Under the pieces are notes generated by a model. That model did no database searches. It saw only the letters and a list, made by a program, of their open reading frames with translations, and had not been told where the DNA came from. A program made the position numbers and the translations under genes. From an uncultured Bacilli bacterium (lineage in GTDB: Bacteria > Bacillota_I > Bacilli_A > RF39 > UBA660), in assembly GCA_934086935.1 (NCBI GenBank), contig CAKOIQ010000006.1, positions 3,978-67,977 of the forward strand: 64,000 bases of DNA, in the 5' to 3' direction. Each line of letters starts with the position of its first letter. The first letter of the stretch is position 1. Positions 51,706 to 60,068 of the stretch are shown here, piece by piece.

Positions 51706-52905
51706 ATGGAATTACTTGCAAATAAAATAAGACCAAATAAATTATCAGAAGTATATGGTCAAGATCATCTTATCGGTAAAGACAAAGTCCTAACTAATTT
51801 AGTAAAAAATAAAGTTATTTTTAGTATGATTTTATATGGTCCTCCCGGAACTGGAAAGACTAGTATCGCTAATGCTATTGTTAATGAACTTAAAATGCCT
51901 TATCGTATGTTAAATGCTGTTATTAATAATAAGAGTGATTTTGATATTGTTATTGAAGAAGCTAAGATGCATGGATCTATGATTTTAATTATTGATGAAA
52001 TTCATCGCATGAATAAAGATAAACAAGATCTTTTACTTCCTTATCTAGAAAATGGTTTAATCAAAATGATTGGTTTAACTACATCTAATCCTTATCATGC
52101 TATTAACCCTGCTATTCGTAGTAGATGTCAAATCTTTGAAGTTAAAATGCCTACATCTGAAGATATTAAAAAAGTCTTAAAAAAAGCTTCTAAATCACTA
52201 GATGGAATTAAAGTATCAGATAAATGTTTAACTCAAATAATTACTGCCTCTAATAAAGATGTTAGAAGTGCATTAAACTTATTAGAAATTGCTTATTATA
52301 GTAGTAGTGATCATATTATAACTGAAGAATTACTTAAATCAATTAATTCAAAACCAGTTGTTTATATTGATAAAAATGATACTAACTATTATGACTCAAT
52401 AAGTGCTCTTCAAAAATCAATAAGAGGTTCTGATGCTGATGCTGCTGTTTATTATCTAGGAATTCTTTTAGAAGGTGGCGATTTAGATATTATCTTTAGA
52501 AGATTATCTGTTATTGCTTATGAAGATATTGGTTTAGCTAATCCAAGTATTGGTCCTAAAATTCATGCAGCTATTGAGGCAGCTAAATTAGTTGGTTACC
52601 CCGAATGTATTATTCCTTTATCAGCAATCGTTTTAGAAATGGCTTTATCCCCTAAAAGTAATTCAGCTTATGCTGCTATCGATAATGCCTTAAAAACCAT
52701 TAGAAGTGGTAATACTGGAAAAGTTCCTAATCATATAAAAACTAATAGTCCTTACTATAAATATCCACATAACTATCCTAGATATTATGTCAAACAACAA
52801 TACTTACCAGATGAAATAAAAGATAAAAAATTCTATTATCCAAAAAATAATTCATATGAAAATAATTTAAATAAAATAAATAAAGAAATGAAGGGTGAAA
52901 AATAA
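51706..52905 (+). CDS. rarA: Replication-associated recombination protein RarA (MgsA)
   Basis: AAA+ ATPase acting at stalled replication forks. Walker A GPPGTGKTS, Walker B LIIDEIHR, sensor and C-terminal MgsA domain (GGDLDIIFRRLSVIAYEDIGLANP). 399 residues from ATG 51706 (AGGTGAAAG upstream); the GTG at 51697 lacks a site. It stands near tcdA and aspS, as in Bacillus (yrvN-yrvM-aspS). Overlaps gpsA by one base. Confidence 0.94.
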   Translation: MELLANKIRPNKLSEVYGQDHLIGKDKVLTNLVKNKVIFSMILYGPPGTGKTSIANAIVNELKMPYRMLNAVINNKSDFDIVIEEAKMHGSMILIIDEIHRMNKDKQDLLLPYLENGLIKMIGLTTSNPYHAINPAIRSRCQIFEVKMPTSEDIKKVLKKASKSLDGIKVSDKCLTQIITASNKDVRSALNLLEIAYYSSSDHIITEELLKSINSKPVVYIDKNDTNYYDSISALQKSIRGSDADAAVYYLGILLEGGDLDIIFRRLSVIAYEDIGLANPSIGPKIHAAIEAAKLVGYPECIIPLSAIVLEMALSPKSNSAYAAIDNALKTIRSGNTGKVPNHIKTNSPYYKYPHNYPRYYVKQQYLPDEIKDKKFYYPKNNSYENNLNKINKEMKGEK

Positions 52906-53870
52906 TGAATATAACCATTATGGGTTCAGGAGTTTTTGGATTTGCAATTGCTCTTAAAATATTACAAAATGGTCATAATGTAACTTTATGGACCTCAAGT
53001 AAAGAAAAAGAAGAAGAATTAAAAAAAGGTAAACAAATAATTAATGGTATTAAAACTCCTAAAAATATTGTTATTACATCATCATATGAAAAAGCCATTA
53101 AAAATGCCGATGTAATCTTTTTAATGACATCAGCTAAACATATTGCAACAGTATGTCAAAATATCAAACCATACTATAATAAAAAACAAATTTTTTGTAT
53201 TGGAAGTAAAGGAATCGAACAAGGAACATCTAAATTTGTTCATGAAGTATTTAAAGCAAACTTAAAAAGCCCTAACTACTCTGTCTTATCCGGTCCTTCT
53301 TTTGCAGTTGATTTAGCCAATAACGATCCTATCGCTTTTGCACTTGCTTCTTCAAATAGTAAAACTGATAAAACAATCAAAAAAGCCCTAGCTTGTGACA
53401 CTGTTAAATTAAGAACCAGTAAAGACATGATTGGAATTGAACTATGTGGTTCTATTAAAAATGTTATTGCCATTGCTTCAGGAATTATTACTGGTTTAGG
53501 TTATGATGAATCTACTCGAAGTTTTTTATTAGTTGAATCAATGCATGACATTAAAGAATTAATCAAAGGCCTAGGTGGACGCAAAAAAACAATTTTAAGT
53601 TATGCTGGAATTGGTGACTTAATATTAACATGTACTAGTACCAAATCACGTAATTATAGTTATGGCATCTTATTAGGTCAAAAAGATTATATTAAAGCTA
53701 AAAAATATACTGAAGAAAATACCATTGAAGGATACTACACTTTAAAGTCAATCTATGCCCTAATTCATAAAAAGAAAATTAAAATGCCTATCATAGATCT
53801 TATTTATCGTATTGTTATGAAAAATGAAAATCCTGAAATATTAGTAAATTTCTTAATAAATAAAAAATAA
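52905..53870 (+). CDS. gpsA: Glycerol-3-phosphate dehydrogenase (NAD(P)+)
   Basis: Makes sn-glycerol 3-phosphate from dihydroxyacetone phosphate for membrane lipids. N-terminal Rossmann motif GSGVFGFAIALKI, the catalytic Lys in CGSIKNVIAIASGI and the GLGDLILTC-like block (AGIGDLILTCTSTKSRN) are present. 321 residues. Coupled to rarA. A terminator follows. Confidence 0.93.
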   Translation: MNITIMGSGVFGFAIALKILQNGHNVTLWTSSKEKEEELKKGKQIINGIKTPKNIVITSSYEKAIKNADVIFLMTSAKHIATVCQNIKPYYNKKQIFCIGSKGIEQGTSKFVHEVFKANLKSPNYSVLSGPSFAVDLANNDPIAFALASSNSKTDKTIKKALACDTVKLRTSKDMIGIELCGSIKNVIAIASGIITGLGYDESTRSFLLVESMHDIKELIKGLGGRKKTILSYAGIGDLILTCTSTKSRNYSYGILLGQKDYIKAKKYTEENTIEGYYTLKSIYALIHKKKIKMPIIDLIYRIVMKNENPEILVNFLINKK

Positions 53871-53893
53871 ACTTGTCATAAGTTTATTTTTTT
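53864..53893 (+). terminator. Terminator after gpsA
   Basis: 11-bp stem AAAATAAACTT / AAGTTTATTTT, loop GTCAT, T-rich tail. Confidence 0.86.
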
Positions 53894-53922
53894 ATTATAA
53901 TAATTAATCAAGGTGATTAACA

Positions 53923-54498
53923 ATGATTCTAAATTTTAATGCATATAAGGCCTTTATTGAAGCAACTAATAGTCAAAAATCATATATTTTTACAGATTGT
54001 TCAAAAAATCTAATTAATGATGTCATAAACAGAAATCTAAACAAAGATTCAATAACTATTAACTTACCAATAAGTGAACTATACATTGATGATACAATTG
54101 ATACTAAAGAACAACAATTATATCAAAGAATTATAGCTTTCTTAATTACCAGAGAAATTTTAGAAATATTTCTTGAATTAGATTATGATCTTATCTTAGC
54201 AGGCCTAATTAGCTCAAAAGATACAAAAGCATTATTAAGCAGTTTAATTCAAAAAATTAAAGATGCTTCTAACCTAAATATAAATATTAATTTTTTTATC
54301 ACTGAAGGAATATCTAATGCCTTACAACGTGCTATTAATGACTATATGAGTGATGAATTACCATTTCATAGTCGCATCTATACCGTTTATAATGATTTAA
54401 TCACATATCGTAAAAGTGATGGGACATTATTAGATACTCAAATTTATTCACTAAATAACATTAAAGTTAATTCTAAAAAAAATAGTTTCAAATCATAA
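53923..54498 (+). CDS. Hypothetical protein
   Basis: 191-residue soluble protein that was not recognised. It is helical with Leu/Ile-rich segments (RIIAFLITREILEIFLELDYD) and beta strand-like pieces (NININFFITEGISNAL) that could form a Rossmann-type core; no motif is secure. It is preceded by AAGGTGATT and shares a bidirectional terminator with tcdA. It is co-oriented with gpsA but is separated from it by a terminator, so it is probably transcribed alone. Confidence 0.6.
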   Translation: MILNFNAYKAFIEATNSQKSYIFTDCSKNLINDVINRNLNKDSITINLPISELYIDDTIDTKEQQLYQRIIAFLITREILEIFLELDYDLILAGLISSKDTKALLSSLIQKIKDASNLNININFFITEGISNALQRAINDYMSDELPFHSRIYTVYNDLITYRKSDGTLLDTQIYSLNNIKVNSKKNSFKS

Positions 54499-54512
54499 GA
54501 AACTATTTTTTT
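54475..54512. terminator. Bidirectional terminator with tcdA
   Basis: 12-bp-plus stem AAAAATAGTTTC / GAAACTATTTTT with a 9-base loop; it reaches into the convergent tcdA 3' end. Confidence 0.85.
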
Positions 54513-55174
54513 ATAACATCATTAAATACATAACTTGCACATAATAAACCAGCAATACCTGGTATAAAACTATTTGTCCCTAGTACTCCTTTGTTAGGAA
54601 TAGGAGTTTCTGTACTACTAACAACTTTAAACTTTCTATTAATTCTTGCATCTTTAACTCTTTTTCTTAATATTCTTGCAATTGGATCATTACTGGTTTT
54701 TTCTAAATTAGTAATTGAAAAAAGTGAAGGATTTACTTTATTGGCAGTACCCATACTAGATATTAGTTTATATCTATTACTACATTTAATTAAAAGAAAT
54801 TTAAGATCTAAATCATCACAGGCATCAATAACATAATCATATTCTTCACCCATTAAAAGTTCTTCAAAGTTCTCATAATTAATAAACTGATCTATAGTTT
54901 TAATCTTAATATCAGGATTAATGTCTAATGCTCTATTTTTGGCAGCCTCAACTTTTTTCACACCAATAACTTTTGATGAAGTAACAATTTGTCTATTTAA
55001 ATTAGATTTTTCAATGACATCTCCATCTACAATAGTTATATTAGTAAAACCACTTCTAACTAAAGCTTCAAAAGCATATCCACCTACTCCACCAATCCCA
55101 ATAACTAAAACTTTCGTCTTTTGTAATTTATTAAATTTATCTTTACCAACTAAAGAAATTAATCTTTCAAACAT
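54503..55174 (-). CDS. tcdA: tRNA threonylcarbamoyladenosine dehydratase TcdA
   Basis: E1-like ATP-dependent enzyme that cyclises t6A37 to ct6A. 223 residues with the nucleotide loop VIGIGGVGGYAFEAL, the VDGDVIEKSNLNRQ motif and the IDACDDL catalytic stretch. It lies in the conserved position with 6S RNA and aspS (Bacillus yrvM-bsrA-aspS). The start has AAGGAG upstream on the minus strand. Confidence 0.9.
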   Translation of the reverse strand: MFERLISLVGKDKFNKLQKTKVLVIGIGGVGGYAFEALVRSGFTNITIVDGDVIEKSNLNRQIVTSSKVIGVKKVEAAKNRALDINPDIKIKTIDQFINYENFEELLMGEEYDYVIDACDDLDLKFLLIKCSNRYKLISSMGTANKVNPSLFSITNLEKTSNDPIARILRKRVKDARINRKFKVVSSTETPIPNKGVLGTNSFIPGIAGLLCASYVFNDVIKK

Positions 55175-55194
55175 AATTACTCCTTTATAAAAAT

Positions 55195-55360
55195 AAAAAA
55201 CCTAGAAGATCTCGCAGTGATAAAAACCCGATCTAATACAGGTGGGCATCACATAAATAGTTTTAGGAGCCAAGTTCAATGAACAAGTATTCTACACCAC
55301 TATTTAATTAGATTCCCAATAATCACCATTGTCGGTTTTATATTTGAGTACCTCTAGGTA
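55195..55360 (-). ncRNA. ssrS: 6S RNA (ssrS/bsrA-like)
   Basis: RNA that mimics an open promoter and holds sigma-A polymerase. On the minus strand the stretch folds as one long rod with nested pairs: ends ACCTAGA (55359-55353) with TCTAGGT (55206-55200); then GTGAT/ATCAC; ATCTAAT/ATTAGAT; AATAGT/ACTATT; and a terminal hairpin. Unpaired regions between fit the 6S central bubble. A TATAAT (55371-55366) lies just upstream of the expected start, and a T run follows the last stem. The place, between tcdA and the aspS/hisS region, is the one of Bacillus bsrA. About 165 bases, slightly shorter than Bacillus 6S RNAs. No coding frame exists here. Confidence 0.82.
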
Positions 55361-55417
55361 TCTTAATTATATCATGATATAAAAAAATAGAAAATAGAAT
55401 TACACTAATTTGACAAA

Positions 55418-55813
55418 TTATATCATGTATTTATTTTTCTTAGCAAAAATCATTTCTACAAGATCAGCAATATCATCCAATGTATCAGGACAGTTAAATA
55501 CAAAATCCTCAACAAAACTTCTCACATTAGATCCCGGCCAACATCCAATCATTGCCTTATCACTATGATTTAAAAAACTAACCATTTTTCTATATACTAA
55601 TATTTCATCAAAAAAATTATTATTAAACCAATATAAAATTAAATCGGCATTTTTAGTATCTTCATCACCTAAATTAGCATCAAAAACATCTAAATCAACA
55701 CTTAATCCTTTGCTATTAAACTTCTCTCTTAAAATATTCTTCACTAATAGCATTCTTTTAACATCGACTTCACCATCAGCATAAATTAAAATATTTGGTA
55801 TATAATTTTCCAT
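55418..55813 (-). CDS. Hypothetical Rossmann-like small partner of a HerA-type ATPase
   Basis: 131-residue soluble protein; start ATG 55813 follows AGAGGA. The order of segments suggests an alpha/beta fold: strand NILIYADG, helix VKRMLLVKNILREKF, strand LSVDLDVFDA, strand ADLILYWFN, helix EILVYRKMVSFL, strand KAMIGCWPG. No known motif was recognised; a TIR- or receiver-like relation is only a guess. It follows the HerA-like gene on the same strand with a 70-base gap, so the two are probably co-transcribed. Confidence 0.6.
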   Translation of the reverse strand: MENYIPNILIYADGEVDVKRMLLVKNILREKFNSKGLSVDLDVFDANLGDEDTKNADLILYWFNNNFFDEILVYRKMVSFLNHSDKAMIGCWPGSNVRSFVEDFVFNCPDTLDDIADLVEMIFAKKNKYMI

Positions 55814-55883
55814 AAACATTCCTCTCATAAGTAAAAAGTATCTTAACATAAGCATTAAAAAAAGTAAAGAAATTCTTTACTTC

Positions 55884-57644
55884 TTAAGCCTCACCCTTCC
55901 ATCTAGCTATAACATCACAGTTACTAGAATATGGTCTAGGATCAGGTAAATCCATCTTTATCAATAAAGGTATCTTAAATGCATTACCAAACGCTACTAA
56001 AGTACCAGACTGTAAACTATTAAGTTTCTCAATAATATCCGAACTAACATTAGGAAGCATCTTCTCAATATATTCTAAATCCTTAGGATGAGTCATTTTA
56101 AGAACTAAGAAATTACTCATCTGAGCTACAACAGTTTCCGATACATCTACAGGTCTTTGACTAATTAAATCAATCATAACTCCGTATTTTCTACCTTCTT
56201 TAGCAATTCTTTCAAATATATTATAACCAAGTAAGAACTTATCATTATCGTTTTGAACATATCTATGAGCTTCTTCTATAATCAAATGAAAAGGAATACT
56301 AGCTCTTACTTTTCTACTTTTTGCAAAATCAAAAATCATCTTACTTAAAATTTTAACCATAACTTTAGCAAAATTATCATCTACATCTTCTAAATTAATA
56401 TTAATAATTTGACTACGTTTACTATTTAAAATAATTAAACTAGAAATATATTGTTCTAAATTTATATAATGATTAATTCCAAAAAAATTAACATTCTTAC
56501 TATTTATAATGGAATTTAATCTAACTTTAAGAATAATTGCTGAATCTTGCATTATTCTATTATCTAAAAATCCTTCACCAATTAAAGTAAAATCTAATGC
56601 TTTAGCCAAATCTTTAATATTAAAAAATGCATTTTTAGGAACTTCTAAAGACCCTTCTAAACTATCATCTATATGTTTTGTAATATATTCATTAATTAAT
56701 ACACTTTCGGCAAATTCACCTTTAGAATCTATTTGAAAACAATTAGCAAATTTTCTAGTAAAACCAATTCCTTGAACATCGGCATTCATATTAAAAGCAT
56801 TTGTAGAACAAGAATTCACAATTGTAAATATATTATTCTTCTTAGCGCTTGTTGTTTCATTACTAAATAATACTGACTGAATAGCCTTAGCAATTAAATG
56901 ATTTTTATATTTTTCAATGGTTTCATCATTTTTACTAAATATTTTAACTAATTTCATTGTTCTTTCTATAATAGTTAACTGGGCATGATTATCAGCATTA
57001 AGTAAAAGTGCAATATCATCGTTTGAAAGTAAAAAAATTGGAACTTGTAAAAGCATATCAGACTCTTCAGTTGGATTAGTAGTTAAAAATTTATACTGAT
57101 AATTAGGATTAATATTGTTAATACTCTTAAATGCATTCTTATATTCACCATAAGCATCAAATATAAATAAATTAGCATTAAAAGATAAAAAATTAGGATT
57201 TAAAAATATGTTTTGAATAATTCTTGATACACTACAAGATTTACCTGAACCTGAGTTTCCAAATATTGCTAAGTGATTAGAAAATAAATCATTAATATTA
57301 GCATAAATACTTCTATTTTCGTATAATGGACTTTTACCAATATATAAAGAATCATAATTACTACTACCCATAATAATATTTAATTCATCATCGTTAATAA
57401 CTCTAAGTAAACTATTTAAAGATGGTTTTTTAATAGTACCAGCAATAAATCTATCACCAACAAATTCACCAAGTAATTCAATTCTAACTGTATCTTCATC
57501 AATATTTTTAACTTCACCCAATAACTTAGCATTTTCACTTTCAAATACAACATGAAGGTTCATTAAATTACTAATTACTTTTCCCTCTTTATTAAGTTCT
57601 ACAACTGCATTATTATCACTAATATATCTAATTTTGCCAAACAT
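55884..57644 (-). CDS. HerA/VirB4-like ATPase
   Basis: 586-residue ATPase of the HerA-FtsK superfamily. Residues 1-70 form a HAS-barrel-like domain (FGKIRYISDNNAVVELN), residues 129-136 are the Walker A loop GNSGSGKS, and the Walker B region is HLIIEEAHR. The arginine/glutamine motif IDLISQRPVDVSETV and the C-terminal GTLVAFGNAFKIPLLIKMD belong to the HerA pattern. HerA proteins are hexameric DNA pumps, working with the nuclease NurA in archaea or with effectors in antiphage systems. No NurA or obvious effector is adjacent, only the small gene downstream. ATG 57644 is chosen over the TTG at 57653. Confidence 0.85.
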   Translation of the reverse strand: MFGKIRYISDNNAVVELNKEGKVISNLMNLHVVFESENAKLLGEVKNIDEDTVRIELLGEFVGDRFIAGTIKKPSLNSLLRVINDDELNIIMGSSNYDSLYIGKSPLYENRSIYANINDLFSNHLAIFGNSGSGKSCSVSRIIQNIFLNPNFLSFNANLFIFDAYGEYKNAFKSINNINPNYQYKFLTTNPTEESDMLLQVPIFLLSNDDIALLLNADNHAQLTIIERTMKLVKIFSKNDETIEKYKNHLIAKAIQSVLFSNETTSAKKNNIFTIVNSCSTNAFNMNADVQGIGFTRKFANCFQIDSKGEFAESVLINEYITKHIDDSLEGSLEVPKNAFFNIKDLAKALDFTLIGEGFLDNRIMQDSAIILKVRLNSIINSKNVNFFGINHYINLEQYISSLIILNSKRSQIININLEDVDDNFAKVMVKILSKMIFDFAKSRKVRASIPFHLIIEEAHRYVQNDNDKFLLGYNIFERIAKEGRKYGVMIDLISQRPVDVSETVVAQMSNFLVLKMTHPKDLEYIEKMLPNVSSDIIEKLNSLQSGTLVAFGNAFKIPLLIKMDLPDPRPYSSNCDVIARWKGEA

Positions 57645-57712
57645 ATAAACCAACCTCTTCTATTATACTTAAAATTATAACACAATCTTTATTTTCATAA
57701 AAGTCCCAAAAT

Positions 57713-57740
57713 TTGACTTTTTATGTAAATATGTTATAAT
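57713..57740 (+). promoter_or_regulatory. Promoter of the L,D-transpeptidase gene
   Basis: TTGACT (57713-57718), 16-base spacer, TATAAT (57735-57740) with extended -10 TGt. Confidence 0.75.
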
Positions 57741-57765
57741 ATTTCCCACAAATGAGGGGTTTTAA

Positions 57766-58617
57766 ATGAAAAATAAAAAAAGAAATAATAATCTTAAAAA
57801 TAGATTATTTGCTTTAGGTTTAGTTGGAGCTATTTATGGTACCTTTGCAACTTTTAGATTAGATAAAAATGAGCAAGAATCACCAGTATTAGAAACACCA
57901 CATAATATTGAAACTACTGCTGATAATGAATCAGTTGTTAAAGATAAAATTTTATCAAATATCGTTTATGAAAAAGAACGAGTATACATAGACAAACTAT
58001 CAAATAATAATATGCCAAAGAAAAAACGTAATCCAAAGTCATATGATGGAGTATTTTCTTGTGTTATGTATGACACTAATATTGTAGATGAAAATGGTAA
58101 TTATTTAGCTTCAGTTTATCAATTTGAAAAAGTCCTTAAAATAAATTCAAATTATCAAAATAATTCTCGATTAGTGCTTTTAGATAATGGTCTTACCGGT
58201 TTTATTGATGAATCTGCTTTAAATGACTTAACTGAAACCTTTGTAGAAGTAGATATTTCAGAACAAATGTTATATGTTTATAAAGATAAAGAATGTGTAA
58301 TGTCAACTAGTATAATTACTGGAGACCCTAATATTGGCACTACTCCAGGTACAAACATTGGGCTTCAAGAAATTTTATACAAATCTTATTATACAAGTTT
58401 AACAGGTCCAACTTGGGATGTTCCTGTAGATTATTTTCTATGTTTTAATTACGATGGTGAAGGTTTTCACGATGCCTCATGGCGTGAAGATTACGAATAT
58501 ACCAAAGATACATATCTTTCAAATGGTTCTCATGGTTGTATAAATATGAGACATGATGATGTTAAAAATCTAGATAATATAGTATCTACAGGAGATAAAG
58601 TATTAATTCATAAATAA
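57766..58617 (+). CDS. L,D-transpeptidase (YkuD family), membrane-anchored
   Basis: Cell-wall enzyme that forms 3-3 peptide cross-links or attaches proteins to peptidoglycan. 283 residues: an N-terminal hydrophobic anchor (FALGLVGAIYGTFATF), a linker, a domain of about 70 residues that may be SH3-like, then the YkuD domain with VDISEQMLYVYK, GFHDASWRE and the catalytic SHGCINM (H256, C258). Shows a wall with possible 3-3 links. A hairpin with a UUCG loop ends it. Confidence 0.9.
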   Translation: MKNKKRNNNLKNRLFALGLVGAIYGTFATFRLDKNEQESPVLETPHNIETTADNESVVKDKILSNIVYEKERVYIDKLSNNNMPKKKRNPKSYDGVFSCVMYDTNIVDENGNYLASVYQFEKVLKINSNYQNNSRLVLLDNGLTGFIDESALNDLTETFVEVDISEQMLYVYKDKECVMSTSIITGDPNIGTTPGTNIGLQEILYKSYYTSLTGPTWDVPVDYFLCFNYDGEGFHDASWREDYEYTKDTYLSNGSHGCINMRHDDVKNLDNIVSTGDKVLIHK

Positions 58618-58650
58618 AATAAGACAAACTTCGGTTTGTCTTATTTTAAT
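58616..58650. terminator. Bidirectional terminator with UUCG loop
   Basis: 14-bp perfect stem AAAATAAGACAAAC / GTTTGTCTTATTTT with the tetraloop TTCG, between the convergent L,D-transpeptidase gene and gatB. Confidence 0.92.
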
Positions 58651-60068
58651 TTATTTTTTAATATTTCTTTTGCTTTGACTGGATTTGCTTTACCTCTTGT
58701 TTCTTTCATTATTTGACCAACAAAGAAATCAAAGATATTAGTTCTTCCATTATGGTATTCTTCAATTAAATTTTGATTATTACTTAGAATATTATCAATA
58801 ATAATTTCAAGTTCACTATCATTATCCATTTGTTTCATACCATATTTTTCCATTAAAATATTTGGTTCCTCTTTTTCTTCTAAACATTTCATAATTAATT
58901 CTTTACCTTGTTTAGATGAAATAATTCCTTTAGTAACTTCTCCAATAATAAATTTAAGTCTTTCTGGAGTTAAATAAATATCAGTAATAGATAAATATTC
59001 TTTATTTAAATAACCTAAAATTTGTCCAGACAAATAATTAAATGTCGTCTTAGCATCTACCCCTAAACTAATTGTTTTATCAAAATAATCACTTAAATTT
59101 TTATCTTTAACAATAGTTTTAGCCTCACCTTCAGTTAGATTATATTCAGTTATATATTTAATTAATCTTTGATTAGGTAAAACTGGAATTTCTTTTTTAA
59201 TCTCATCTAATAAACTATCATCAATCTTAATTCTAGGAATATTAGGTTCTACAAAATATTTATAATCAACACTATCTACTTTAGTACGCATTCTAATTGT
59301 TGTATCAGTTTCTTCATCATATCTTCTAGTTTCTTGAACTAATTCTTCACAACCAGTTTCATAGGCTTTAGTTTGTCTTTCAACTTCATAATTAATTGCA
59401 TTAAGCACATGAGTAAATGAATTAATATTTTTAATTTCAACTTTAGGAGTAATATAATTACCACTTTCATCTTTTAAGTTAATATTAACATCACATCTAA
59501 TTTGTCCTTTTTTAGTATCTGCTTCTGATATATCACAATATTTAAAACTGTTTGCTAAAAATTCTAAGAATGCAACTGCTTCTTCTCCAGAATGTAAGCA
59601 AGGTGTAGTAACTATTTCAATTAAAGGTACTCCTGCTCTATTATAATCTATTAAAGTATAATTACTATAATGATCTAAAGATGCTGTATCTTCTTCTAAA
59701 TGAATATCATGAAGAATTACATCAAACTCATGATTATCAGCAATTAATCTTACTTTTCCATCTATTCCTACTGGTTTAGTTACCTGTGTAATTTGAAAAC
59801 CTTTAGGTAAATCTGGATAATAATAATTCTTACGATCAAACAAAAGTTCATCAGGTTGTTTACATCCTAAGATAATACTCATTTTTAAGGCTTTTCTGAC
59901 TGCTTCTTTATTTACAGAAGGCATTATCCCAGGAAAAGATAAATCTATCTCATTAACGTTATTATTAGCTATTTCATTATATGAATTTCTACTAGGACTA
60001 AATACCTTAGAATTAGTTTTTAAAGCGCAATGTAACTCTAAACCAATAACAGTTTGATACTTACTCAT
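58641..60068 (-). CDS. gatB: Asp/Glu-tRNA amidotransferase subunit B
   Basis: tRNA-binding and kinase-like subunit of GatCAB, which converts Glu-tRNA-Gln and/or Asp-tRNA-Asn to the amidated forms. IGLELHCALKTNSKVFS, YYYPDLPKGFQITQ and the C-terminal YqeY-like tail are present. 475 residues. It overlaps gatA by eight bases. Confidence 0.96.
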   Translation of the reverse strand: MSKYQTVIGLELHCALKTNSKVFSPSRNSYNEIANNNVNEIDLSFPGIMPSVNKEAVRKALKMSIILGCKQPDELLFDRKNYYYPDLPKGFQITQVTKPVGIDGKVRLIADNHEFDVILHDIHLEEDTASLDHYSNYTLIDYNRAGVPLIEIVTTPCLHSGEEAVAFLEFLANSFKYCDISEADTKKGQIRCDVNINLKDESGNYITPKVEIKNINSFTHVLNAINYEVERQTKAYETGCEELVQETRRYDEETDTTIRMRTKVDSVDYKYFVEPNIPRIKIDDSLLDEIKKEIPVLPNQRLIKYITEYNLTEGEAKTIVKDKNLSDYFDKTISLGVDAKTTFNYLSGQILGYLNKEYLSITDIYLTPERLKFIIGEVTKGIISSKQGKELIMKCLEEKEEPNILMEKYGMKQMDNDSELEIIIDNILSNNQNLIEEYHNGRTNIFDFFVGQIMKETRGKANPVKAKEILKNKLK

